From positions 1 to 49,455 of the forward strand of contig DYER01000103.1 in assembly GCA_020725605.1 (NCBI GenBank): 49,455 nucleotides of DNA. Reading direction: 5' to 3'. Every line of letters begins with the position of its first letter. The stretch's first letter is position 1. Both the position numbers and the translations under genes were made by a program. This stretch comes from Ammonifex sp. (GTDB lineage Bacteria > Bacillota > Desulfotomaculia > Desulfotomaculales > DYER01). The notes below the pieces were generated by a model. The model saw only the letters and a list, made by a program, of their open reading frames with translations, did no database searches and was not told the DNA's origin. Of this stretch, positions 16,860 to 24,735 are shown in pieces.

Positions 16860-17684
16860 TTAAGAACTCTGTTGCCTCTTGGCCCTGAACTCGGCCACGT
16901 ACTTCTGGACCCTTTCGGCAATGCTGGCCGCCTTGGCCTCCAGCTCGGGGTCCCTTTCGACTTTGGTGAACCTCCACTCGGTAAACCAGTTGGGGCTGTG
17001 CCGGATCTTGGGCCGGCCATCCCCCGGGAAGCCCTCAAAAATGGAAGGAATGTTCCTTTGGAGCATCTCGACGATGTCATCTTCCGTATACACGTCCCGC
17101 ATTATCGGCCGGTCGTAATAGACCATGGGTGCCGGCGGCCCCATCGTGATGCCCACGCACATGGTGCAACCCTCCAGGTAGCCCAGCAGGTAGGCGCCCA
17201 CGCCCGTGGAGGCTTGCATTCTGTTAGGCACGTTGTACTGCCAGGCCGCCGCCGCCGCCCAGTTCGAAGCTACGGCATGGTCTAGTATTTTCCACGCGCA
17301 GGAGGGTCCGGCAAACAGGGTACCGGGGCCGAGATTCTTCTTGGCGTAGGCGTTGAATTCGCCGCAACTGGAGAATCCGCAGGCACCGCAGTTCCACGCC
17401 AGCTCCGAAGAAGAGGCGTCCACGCCGACCAGCAACAACACCGGGGGCGTGCCGGCCTCCAGGGCCTTGCGCACGGCTATGGCATCGCCCATGATGAAAG
17501 CCGACCCTTCTCCGATGATCTCAAGTACCTCGACCACCGGCCACAGGTCGTCCCCCGTAACGATGGCCGTCTTGATCTCGGTACGCCCGACCCGCGGCGC
17601 CTTCAGGGCGGCCAGGGCACAGAGCCGCGCCACCTCCAGCAGGCCCTCGGTGGCCGCCATCTTGTTGCCGTCGTAGATGGCCAT
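16860..17684 (-). CDS. DUF2148 ferredoxin-domain protein, copy 1
   Basis: 274 residues. A cysteine motif CGACGFSSC (CX2CX4C) at mid-protein is followed by the family segment CAWKILDHAVASNWAAAAA and a G-x-x-LLGYLEGCTMCVGI region. Domain family DUF2148 is described only as a ferredoxin-like domain, with no known reaction. The C-terminal 80 residues extend beyond the usual domain and contain PNWFTEWRF. The ATG overlaps the stop of the second DUF2148 gene (TAATG), so the pair probably makes a heteromeric redox protein. Confidence 0.8.
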   Translation of the reverse strand: MAIYDGNKMAATEGLLEVARLCALAALKAPRVGRTEIKTAIVTGDDLWPVVEVLEIIGEGSAFIMGDAIAVRKALEAGTPPVLLLVGVDASSSELAWNCGACGFSSCGEFNAYAKKNLGPGTLFAGPSCAWKILDHAVASNWAAAAAWQYNVPNRMQASTGVGAYLLGYLEGCTMCVGITMGPPAPMVYYDRPIMRDVYTEDDIVEMLQRNIPSIFEGFPGDGRPKIRHSPNWFTEWRFTKVERDPELEAKAASIAERVQKYVAEFRAKRQQSS

Positions 17685-18454
17685 TACTCTTCCTCCTCCT
17701 TGACCCGCGACCGGAAGCCGGTCCGGTAGTCGTACCAGAAGACCTGGCGCAGCACCACGTATGTCCTCCTAAGGTTGTCCACCGCGCGGTCCAGCGAGAA
17801 CATGTGGTAGTAAGGCAGCACGTCCACGAACGGGCTCTTGGCCTGGGAGGCCACCAAAATGCCCACCGCGATCTCGGAGCGGCGCAGGTAGCCGAGCTTT
17901 AAGGCCGCCAGACCCACGCTCATGAAGGGCCGGGCGTCTACCAGCAACCTGGTGGCCACGGTCATGGCCCCACCCACCGCCTCGCCCAGGTCGCTCACGC
18001 GGCACATGCACAGGGGACCATTAATCAGGTTTTCCGTCTGGAGTTCGGTGTGGTCGATAACGCCCCCGACGCAGGTGCGCCTGTTATAGAGAAAATCGCA
18101 GTTGGGCTGGCCGCCGCACAAACCGCATCCCGCGTCCATGGGCGTGTCCGCGGCCCGGTAGTTGCCCAAAAGCACCACCGCGTCGGCCTCCCGGACCATG
18201 ACCGCCTCGGTTTTGAACATTTCCTGCCACCGCTTCCCCTTGTTGGCCCTGGCCAGTTCCTCCATCTTCCGGGCGATCTTCTCCTGGTCCTCGTAGCCCC
18301 AAATGAGGGCTCCCTCAATCTGGGGTATGCCGCCCATCATGGGTGCGGTGAAGGCGGCATTAAGCATCATCTTGGCGGCCGCCAGCGTGTTTTCCCGGCG
18401 CGCCTGATCCGGCGGCGAGTACCGAGGCCACTCGTCATAGTAGATGCTGGGCAT
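17684..18454 (-). CDS. DUF2148 ferredoxin-domain protein, copy 2
   Basis: 256 residues, paralogous to the next gene in the transcript. The Cys motif CGLCGGQPNC (CX2CX5C) is followed by LCMCRVSDLGEAVGGAMTVA, VDARPFMSVGLAALKLGYL, the most typical stretch of the DUF2148 family, and a C-terminal extension with FVDVLPYYHMFSLDRA. ATG 18454 has GGGGGAAGGAG upstream. Function unknown; probably binds an Fe-S cluster. Confidence 0.8.
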   Translation of the reverse strand: MPSIYYDEWPRYSPPDQARRENTLAAAKMMLNAAFTAPMMGGIPQIEGALIWGYEDQEKIARKMEELARANKGKRWQEMFKTEAVMVREADAVVLLGNYRAADTPMDAGCGLCGGQPNCDFLYNRRTCVGGVIDHTELQTENLINGPLCMCRVSDLGEAVGGAMTVATRLLVDARPFMSVGLAALKLGYLRRSEIAVGILVASQAKSPFVDVLPYYHMFSLDRAVDNLRRTYVVLRQVFWYDYRTGFRSRVKEEEE

Positions 18455-18546
18455 TCTCTCCTTCCCCCTTGGTTACGTTAGTGGTTCTGAAACTCACATC
18501 CCCGTTCCCCTCGCAGTCCGGCTTTCACCTCCCCTTTCCGCAAGCT

Positions 18547-20148
18547 TCACCTCTTCAGCTTATAGCCCGCCTTTTCGCGGTCCCAGGTAGCGGAAGTGAC
18601 GCCTGCCTGCCTCAGCTTGTACTTCTCCACACGCTCGGTGGGTGTTTTGGGCAGGCTCTCCATGAATTCCACATACCGGGGTACCATGAAATAGGGCATC
18701 CGTTCCTCGCACCACCGTAGCAGTTCCTCGGGCGTAAGGGTCCCTCCGGGCTTGAGCACCACGCATATCTTGACGTCGTCCTCACCGAGTTCGGAGGGAA
18801 TCCCCACTGCGGCCGACTCGGCCACCTGGGGATGGCCATTGACGATCCGCTCCACCTCAAACGAAGAAATGTTCTCCCCCCTGCGCCGCAAGGCGTCTTT
18901 CTTCCGGTCGACGAAATAGAGATACCCGTCCTCATCACGCTTCCCGTAGTCACCGGTGTGGAACCACAGATTCTCGAAGGCCTCGAGGGTCTTTTCGGGC
19001 ATTTTGTAGTAGCCGAGCATCATGGTGTAAGGACGCAGGGGACGAGAAACAATCTCCCCGACCACACCCGGAGGTACTTCTTCCCCGTCGTCATCCACGA
19101 TCCTGACATCGTAGTACGGCAACGCCTTGCCGAAGGACCCCGCCCTAGGCGCATCAAGAGGAGCGTAGGCAATTATCCCCGATTCCGTCAGTCCGAAACC
19201 TTCCAGGAAGTACTGAATCCCCCACCGCCGCGGACCGTGCTCCAAGACGTGGGGTGGTATCGGGGCGCCGAAGCACAGCCGCACACGGTGCTGCCTCTCG
19301 CCAGGCGTTTCCGGTTGCTTCCACAGGATGGCCAGCATCGCGCCGATGGCGTTAAACTGAGTCGCACCGTACCGTCGCAACTCCTCCCAGAAGGTACTGG
19401 CACTGAACCTCTCGCCCAGTGCCAGCGTCAACCCTCCGACAAGCACCGGCGCGACTGTCAGGGCCTGGGCATTGGCGTGGAACAAAGGCAGGCACGTGTA
19501 GAAGACGTCGTCCTCCCGGGCATCCCTTGCCTCCAGGTTGTCTTCGGCCATTACGATGAAGTAGTTGTGCTGGCACATGACACCCTTCGAAGGCCCGGTG
19601 GTCCCTGAGGTATAGATAAAGGCCAAAACATCCTTGTTGCTTACGGGAACTCCGGGATCGGTGGGGGCACCACGATACAAACCGGCAAAGTCCATAACCG
19701 GAAATATGAGGTCTCCCGGCAGCGCGCCCTCGCGTCTCAGGACGATGACCTTCTCCACGGTTCGAAGGCCCTCTTGCACAAACTTCAACCGGTCAACGAA
19801 TTGCTCGTCGATTACAAGCGCCTTCGCTTCGCTGTTGTTGATGATGTAAGAGAGGAAATCACCGCGGTAGGCCGTGTTGATGGGCACTTCTATGGCTCCG
19901 ATCTTACCCAACGCAAACCAGGTGTACAGGAACTCCGGGCAGTTGGGCAGCATAAGGCACACCCGATCGCCCTTTTGGACCCCGGTTTGGAGCAGGCTGT
20001 TTGCCACGCGGTTGACGGTCTCGTTGAGTTCTCGATAGGTGACCCGCCGGTCCCCAAACAAAAGGAAAACCTTGTCGCCGTGGGTCCTCGCCCTTTCTTC
20101 GATGAGAGCGCCCAGGACCCGCCTTTTCGGTTCCAGCCTTATCCGCAC
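18547..20148 (-). CDS. AMP-forming acyl-CoA synthetase (CaiC/fatty-acid CoA ligase-like)
   Basis: 533 residues. Seen: YTSGTTGPSKGVMCQHNY (adenylation loop), GLTESG, LWFHTGDYGKRDEDGYLYFVDRKKDALRRRGENIS (hinge and A8), and the C-terminal ERVEKYKLRQ Lys region. Start GTG 20148 follows GGGGGG. It differs from the ligase at 5715-7280 and so probably has another substrate or is a spare activity. It lies 92 bp before the DUF2148 pair, the largest gap in the cluster. Confidence 0.9.
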   Translation of the reverse strand: MRIRLEPKRRVLGALIEERARTHGDKVFLLFGDRRVTYRELNETVNRVANSLLQTGVQKGDRVCLMLPNCPEFLYTWFALGKIGAIEVPINTAYRGDFLSYIINNSEAKALVIDEQFVDRLKFVQEGLRTVEKVIVLRREGALPGDLIFPVMDFAGLYRGAPTDPGVPVSNKDVLAFIYTSGTTGPSKGVMCQHNYFIVMAEDNLEARDAREDDVFYTCLPLFHANAQALTVAPVLVGGLTLALGERFSASTFWEELRRYGATQFNAIGAMLAILWKQPETPGERQHRVRLCFGAPIPPHVLEHGPRRWGIQYFLEGFGLTESGIIAYAPLDAPRAGSFGKALPYYDVRIVDDDGEEVPPGVVGEIVSRPLRPYTMMLGYYKMPEKTLEAFENLWFHTGDYGKRDEDGYLYFVDRKKDALRRRGENISSFEVERIVNGHPQVAESAAVGIPSELGEDDVKICVVLKPGGTLTPEELLRWCEERMPYFMVPRYVEFMESLPKTPTERVEKYKLRQAGVTSATWDREKAGYKLKR

Positions 20149-20167
20149 CTGGAGGAACCCCCCTTCG

Positions 20168-20557
20168 TCACTTACCCGGTAGCCCCAATCGCCGCGCGAA
20201 ATCGGCGAAGCCGTGCCGCACGAGGGTCTCCGGCGGCCTCATGGGGATGAAGACCATCTTTCTCTCGGCAATGACTTCCTGCACGGCGTTGGCAAACTCC
20301 GTAAGGTCCTTTGTGCGCGCCAGCTTCTCGCAACCGTCCCCGTAGTAAAAAAGGCGCATCACCTTGGAAGTCGGGATCGGTCCCTCCTTAAACTCCCACC
20401 CATCGGCCGTTTTGCGGGCGTGGACCACGTACTGGTTCTCGTAGTACTGCTCCAGCACCACACCCTCTTTCAAGTCCTGGGTGGCCTCGAGGCCCTGCGG
20501 CGTGAGCCAGATGTGTTCTAAAACCTTACGAAACTCACTGTCGCTGGTAATTTTCAT
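20168..20557 (-). CDS. Unrecognised 129-residue protein
   Basis: No family recognised. Soluble, no signal peptide, membrane segment or Cys pair. It starts MKITSDSEFRKVLEHIWL, then has an alternating strand region (EGVVLEQYYENQYVVHARKT), an LFYYGDGCEKLARTKDLTEF segment, and ends RHGFADFARRLG. ATG 20557 is preceded by GGTGGGGG; a start 9 nt upstream is possible. It sits tightly between the SagB-like gene (16 bp after 20582) and the acyl-CoA ligase, so it is part of the sigma-54 operon and presumably of the same pathway. Confidence 0.7.
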   Translation of the reverse strand: MKITSDSEFRKVLEHIWLTPQGLEATQDLKEGVVLEQYYENQYVVHARKTADGWEFKEGPIPTSKVMRLFYYGDGCEKLARTKDLTEFANAVQEVIAERKMVFIPMRPPETLVRHGFADFARRLGLPGK

Positions 20558-20581
20558 CGCCCCCACCTACCTGTGTTTGTT

Positions 20582-21922
20582 TCAGTCGCCGTGCCACAGC
20601 CGGAAGTGATGCTTGTGCTGTCGGGTTAGGTAACCCGGTTTGAGACGGGTTTCGTAAAACTCGACGTCCACGTGGTGCACCTGAGCATGAAAGTTGGAAT
20701 GGTATGTCGAGTAATAAACGGGGAACCTCCCGTAACGCGAGTAGAGATAATTGATTACGGCCTTGGTGGCCTCCACGCACCATTGCGGAGGCCCCGCTTT
20801 CAGAGCCTCGCGTACGGCGCCTTCCACCGCCGGAGAGTACGGGAGAGTACCCGCCAGCCGCTGCTCCCTCAGCGCCAGGACGCGCTCCACCAGTCGCTCC
20901 GGTGTCTCGTGCCAGGGCGCGGGCAGGCCGAACCCCTCCAGGTGCCCCGGGAGCCCGACGTAGTTCCGCTTCCCGTCGACGACCTTATACTTGAAGCGGA
21001 GTCCCTTGGCCAGAGGCCTGAAGCCGCCCAGCACGATCTCCTCGCAGAAACCACCGAAGATCCAGCACCCCAGACCCAAGGCCTCCGCGGCCAGCCGGAT
21101 GTTCTGAATGACCATGCCGTGCTGGTAATCGGCCATGTGGACCATGACCTCCTCGTATGTCCTCTGGGTGATGGGCACTTCCAGGTAGCCCGGCCTGGCC
21201 CACGGTTCCAGGCCGCAGGGTTCTCCCGTGGCCTCATCGGTGATCAGCCACTGCATGTGCTCGAAGACCGAAAAGTACAGGTTAACCATGCTCTTACCCA
21301 CGTCCACCACGGGGATGAACCATGTGGAGCCGGGTCTGTTAAGGTTGTACTGCCAGACGCCCATGGGGCGCCCGGGCGAAATGGACCAGTCCACATCCAG
21401 TCGGCGGTCGCTCAACCGTACCAGGCCCTCGCGAAACCACTGCAGGACCTTGGGATAATCTTCCTCCGATTCAATTTCCACCGCCTTCGACGGGCAAAAG
21501 CTCGGCCGGTACAGGAAGGTCCCGTCATCGTTGGTGAAGATCAGGTCCACAGCCCAGTCATTGCCGGCCGAGGGAACGGTGCGGCCCGCAAACCCCATCA
21601 GCACCCCCAGGTCGTTGGTCACGCCAATGTCGCCGGTCACAAGGCCCGTTGGACCGCACGCGGCCCAGCAAAGCAGAGCCGTTTCCAGTTCGGTCAAGGG
21701 TTCCGGCCTGGCCCCGGACACGTAAGCCAGCGGGCCCGCCCGGCTCGCCAGCCGGCGCCCCGTTACCCCGTGAGTCTCCTCACCGCCGGGTTCCACAGCA
21801 TAGCCGAGTCCCACGCGCCGGGTGCGCGCGGTGGCCAAAAGCTGAAAGAAGGTCGGCGTGCCTTCGAAGGCGAGCTTAAGTCGGCGTCGCTCCGCAGTCC
21901 TGGTCCCATCGTTGTTCTCCAC
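20582..21922 (-). CDS. Nitroreductase/SagB-fold flavoprotein, paralogue B
   Basis: About 446 residues. Hallmarks of the FMN nitroreductase/SagB (ThcOx) fold: TARTRRVGLGY, PLTELETALLCWAACG, AGRTVPSAGNDWAVDLIFT, and VIQNIRLAAEALGLGCWIFG. A long C-terminal part ends YGRFPVYYSTYHSNFHAQVH, a His-rich block shared with the paralogue at 24736-26103. GTG 21922 (GGGGG, 8 nt) gives an N terminus matching the paralogue; the frame is open to 21949. It overlaps the 55-residue ORF at 21876-22043 in another frame. The reaction is unknown; members oxidise or reduce small rings with FMN. Confidence 0.72.
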   Translation of the reverse strand: MENNDGTRTAERRRLKLAFEGTPTFFQLLATARTRRVGLGYAVEPGGEETHGVTGRRLASRAGPLAYVSGARPEPLTELETALLCWAACGPTGLVTGDIGVTNDLGVLMGFAGRTVPSAGNDWAVDLIFTNDDGTFLYRPSFCPSKAVEIESEEDYPKVLQWFREGLVRLSDRRLDVDWSISPGRPMGVWQYNLNRPGSTWFIPVVDVGKSMVNLYFSVFEHMQWLITDEATGEPCGLEPWARPGYLEVPITQRTYEEVMVHMADYQHGMVIQNIRLAAEALGLGCWIFGGFCEEIVLGGFRPLAKGLRFKYKVVDGKRNYVGLPGHLEGFGLPAPWHETPERLVERVLALREQRLAGTLPYSPAVEGAVREALKAGPPQWCVEATKAVINYLYSRYGRFPVYYSTYHSNFHAQVHHVDVEFYETRLKPGYLTRQHKHHFRLWHGD

Positions 21923-22043
21923 CGTCGGTACCCCCGTGGTCCGGCTCAACCCGGCGGTCCGGCTGCTCGGCCGCCTCTTTCTCCTTCTGCAAACGGGCCA
22001 GCATTTCTTTAATCCAGCGCGGGTCGGGACATCCCGAAGTCAT
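21876..22043 (-). CDS. 55-residue ORF coupled to the DUF362 gene
   Basis: ATG 22043 overlaps the DUF362 stop as ATGA. The product begins MTSGCPDPRWIKEMLARLQK, continues as a charged helix (EKEAAEQ), then a Gly/Asp-rich tail with RWDQDCGATPT. It has two Cys (positions 5 and 50). The tight coupling and the helix suggest it is translated. It overlaps the 5' end of the next gene by about 47 nt in another frame, which argues for caution. It could be a small subunit or, because a radical SAM/SPASM gene is two genes upstream, a modified-peptide precursor. Family not recognised. Confidence 0.5.
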   Translation of the reverse strand: MTSGCPDPRWIKEMLARLQKEKEAAEQPDRRVEPDHGGTDGGEQRWDQDCGATPT

Positions 22044-23287
22044 GCGCATTCACCTCCCGAGGCCTCGGCCACTGCGGTCAGAAGCCCTTTCAGGATTCCG
22101 GATAAGGGACAGCAGCCACCCACGAAAGTTCCCCTGTGCCGGTGTTCGGCAGTGCAGTCGCCCACGACTAGCACGGGGCCTTCCAGCGGCTCCGGCAACT
22201 CCACCCCGTAGCCCACCGCGACGTTGACGGGCCGAGAAAGCCGGTTCAACATCCCGGCGGCGTGGAGCTGGTCCAGGTAGATCCTCAGGTGCGTCAGACA
22301 TCCCTCGCAGGCGCCGCCCAGGAAGAACTGTACATTGGGAAAGATGCCCGCGAGCCTGCGGTCCGGACGCCGGAAAACCCGCCGTACCCGCTCCAGGCTG
22401 GCACCGCGAACGTCGATTCTGCTGAGGTGCCCCTCTCCGTGCCCCTGCACATGGGCGAGCCACGTGGTAGGCACCTCGAAGGGTTCGTAGCCCATCACGG
22501 CCGAGCCCACGGCGTCGACGGCGACGACGTCCGTCCCCATGACGATCGTGTTCATATCCCGTATGATATCGGCCTCGTAGGGGGAAGTCGGACCCTGACC
22601 CTGCTGCGCCCACAGGCCGTCGACGACCGTGAGGCGGGGCCGCACCGCGTGCAACAGATCCACCAGCTTCTGGGCCAGGTCAACCCGGTGGAATCGTCGC
22701 TGTTCGTAGTGGGGAAGGCATCCCTGCCCCAACTTAATCCCTAGAGTCACGCCGCACGCCATGTGCGTCTTCATGTGGGGCACGTAGATCAGGCAGTCGG
22801 CCTCCAGGATCGCGCGGGGCAGGTAAACCTCCCGGTAGTGGGCGGCCCGGGGAATGCCCACCTTCAAGCACTCTTCTTCTTCTACCGCCCGGACCCGTAC
22901 CCGGAGGCGCCGGGCCACGTCGGCGAGGCCGCAGGCCTCCAGGCACTCCCGGGAGGTCCTGCCCACCCCGATCTGTCGGAGCATGTGGTGCTCGGCAGCG
23001 CTTTCCACCACCGAAAGGTCCGCGGGTCGTACCTCGACCTGCAACAATCGGACCAGGGCTTCGAAAACCCGCGGGTCCGTAGTGTGCACCCCCGGCGGGC
23101 CGCCGAACCCCGCGTTCGGTTTGATAACTACCCTCGCCCCCCTAGGTACCACCGCCTCCGTGCCGCCTAGGGCGGCAAAACCCTGGGCCAGCACGGCCTG
23201 TATGGCGGTCACATCCTCCGGCCCGTAGTGTGTCGGGGTTCCGGCCAGAGCGGGGCACTGGCCGAGGTAAACCACCGGACGAGTCAA
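22040..23287 (-). CDS. DUF362 domain-containing protein
   Basis: 415 residues. Family features: ARVVIKPNAGFG near the N terminus, YVPHMKTHMACGVTLGIKLG in the middle, TVVDGLWAQQGQGPTS, MGTDVVAVDAVGSAVMGYEP and a C-terminal Cys group (GGACEGCLTH, GDCTAEH, GGCCPLSG). DUF362 proteins are widespread in anaerobes, often with ferredoxin domains, but have no settled reaction. Here no ferredoxin domain is fused. TTG 23287 has GGAGGAGG upstream. It lies between the radical SAM gene and the 55-residue ORF. Confidence 0.82.
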   Translation of the reverse strand: MTRPVVYLGQCPALAGTPTHYGPEDVTAIQAVLAQGFAALGGTEAVVPRGARVVIKPNAGFGGPPGVHTTDPRVFEALVRLLQVEVRPADLSVVESAAEHHMLRQIGVGRTSRECLEACGLADVARRLRVRVRAVEEEECLKVGIPRAAHYREVYLPRAILEADCLIYVPHMKTHMACGVTLGIKLGQGCLPHYEQRRFHRVDLAQKLVDLLHAVRPRLTVVDGLWAQQGQGPTSPYEADIIRDMNTIVMGTDVVAVDAVGSAVMGYEPFEVPTTWLAHVQGHGEGHLSRIDVRGASLERVRRVFRRPDRRLAGIFPNVQFFLGGACEGCLTHLRIYLDQLHAAGMLNRLSRPVNVAVGYGVELPEPLEGPVLVVGDCTAEHRHRGTFVGGCCPLSGILKGLLTAVAEASGGECA

Positions 23288-23311
23288 AGGGGTCTGCCCT
23301 CCTCCAAAACC

Positions 23312-24721
23312 CTACACCGAGGCCGCCGCCCGCCTGCGAACCTTGACGGGTACCGTAGCCGCGTTCGCCTCCGCGCACCCCGGATCTGAGCCCAGGTAAT
23401 CCCCGGTGCAGGCATAGGCTCGGGCGCGGCAGCCGCCGCATTCCCAGCGGAACCGGCAGTAGCGGCAGTGCCCCTGTACGGCCTGAGGATCCCTCAACTG
23501 CGCCAGTACGGGATGGTTAATCCAGATCTCATCCAGCCCGCTTTCCCTAATGTTTCCAAGCACCAGAGGCAAGAAGGTACAGGGCTTCAGGTCCCCGTTC
23601 GGGGCCATGGCCAGATAGTATTTCCCGGCCATGCACCCGGCAGAGGCCCGGACCAGACCAGAACACTCCAGCCCGGCCAGCGGCTCCAGGTAGTGGGTGG
23701 CCAGAAGCTCCCGACCACCCGCCTTGAGGGCCATCAATCCGAACTGGGGCGCGAAAACGCTCACGCGCGTGCGCCTGGCGTTCTTTGCGCGCTCCCAGAG
23801 CCGAACGAAAAGCTTTTCCTTCTGCTCCGGGGTCGGTTCCAGCAAACTCGTTCCCCGTCCGGTCGGGATGTAGTTGTACACCAGTACCCAGTCCACGCCC
23901 AGCTGCTCGGCCAGGTCCACGACTTCGGGAAGGCGCTCCCAGTTCACCCGCATGGCCGTGGCCGCGATGCAGACCTGCAACCCCGCAGCCACACACCGCC
24001 GTATGCCTTCCACGGCCGCACGGTGCAGACCCGGTACCCCGCGGAAGGCGTCGTGGAACTCGGGATCCGGGCTGTCCAAACTCACGTGCACCAGGCTCAC
24101 ACCAGCCTGTTTCAGCCGCAGTACGTTCTCCTGGGTGAGGGGCATACCGTTGGTGGCCACATAGCACGCAATGCCCCGTGAGACCGCATGGCCCGCTATC
24201 TCGAAAAAGTCTTCCCGGAGCATGGCCTCGCCCCCCGTGAAGGCGATGCCGAGCACACCGGCTTTGGCAAAATCGTCCACGGCGGCAAGGGCCTCGTCCG
24301 TACCCAGTTCATCCCGCCCCTCGGACAAACCTGAGTCCGTGTAGCAGTGGGCACAGCGCCCGGTGTTACACCGAGAAGTAAGTTCCCATGTAACCAGCCT
24401 CGGGGCGCCGGCCACGAATGGCCGGCGCACGCCGAAGGCCGCCACGCCCTTCAGGGCGTTCAGCAGGGCCCGCCGCGCAAAGGGATCAACCCATGCTGAC
24501 CCGGCTGCCTTCTCCAGCTTAATCGCCAAGCAGCGGCATTCCTCGCATATTTCCCCGCGCCCTTCCAAATACCACTCCACCGCAACCAGAGCCCGTGAGC
24601 CTCCGCAAGAATAACACTCACCGCACTCCCGCGTCCGCCTTACGAGCTTCGTCAAAACGCCCCTTTGGCTCAGGTTTATGAGCCCCCGATTTACGGGATC
24701 AATCATAAGCGTACGCTCCAA
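23312..24721 (-). CDS. Radical SAM/SPASM protein with CX4CX2C cluster motif
   Basis: 469 residues. An N-terminal Cys-rich region (CGECYSC at 33-39 and CEECRC at 59-64) is followed by the radical SAM core, whose cluster motif reads RCNTGRCAHCY: Cys118, 123 and 126, i.e. CX4CX2C instead of CX3CX2C. Other core motifs are normal (FTGGEAMLRED, VSLDSPDPEFHDAFRGVPG). The C-terminal SPASM region holds ASAGCMAGKYYLAM, LKPCTFLP, CRYCRFRWECGGCRARAYAC and PGC, for auxiliary clusters. Relatives modify peptides or build cofactors. TTG 24721 is the assigned start; ATG 24706 is an alternative. Confidence 0.85.
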   Translation of the reverse strand: MERTLMIDPVNRGLINLSQRGVLTKLVRRTRECGECYSCGGSRALVAVEWYLEGRGEICEECRCLAIKLEKAAGSAWVDPFARRALLNALKGVAAFGVRRPFVAGAPRLVTWELTSRCNTGRCAHCYTDSGLSEGRDELGTDEALAAVDDFAKAGVLGIAFTGGEAMLREDFFEIAGHAVSRGIACYVATNGMPLTQENVLRLKQAGVSLVHVSLDSPDPEFHDAFRGVPGLHRAAVEGIRRCVAAGLQVCIAATAMRVNWERLPEVVDLAEQLGVDWVLVYNYIPTGRGTSLLEPTPEQKEKLFVRLWERAKNARRTRVSVFAPQFGLMALKAGGRELLATHYLEPLAGLECSGLVRASAGCMAGKYYLAMAPNGDLKPCTFLPLVLGNIRESGLDEIWINHPVLAQLRDPQAVQGHCRYCRFRWECGGCRARAYACTGDYLGSDPGCAEANAATVPVKVRRRAAASV

Positions 24722-24735
24722 CCGTAATCACCCGC

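Noticed and set aside
20672-22012. Long open frame on the plus strand opposite the SagB-like gene
   Set aside because: It mirrors the minus-strand gene in a GC-rich sequence, has Pro/Arg/Gly-heavy composition and no recognisable domain or start signal. The same applies to the plus-strand frame at 366-1046 and the minus-strand frame at 41261-42403.
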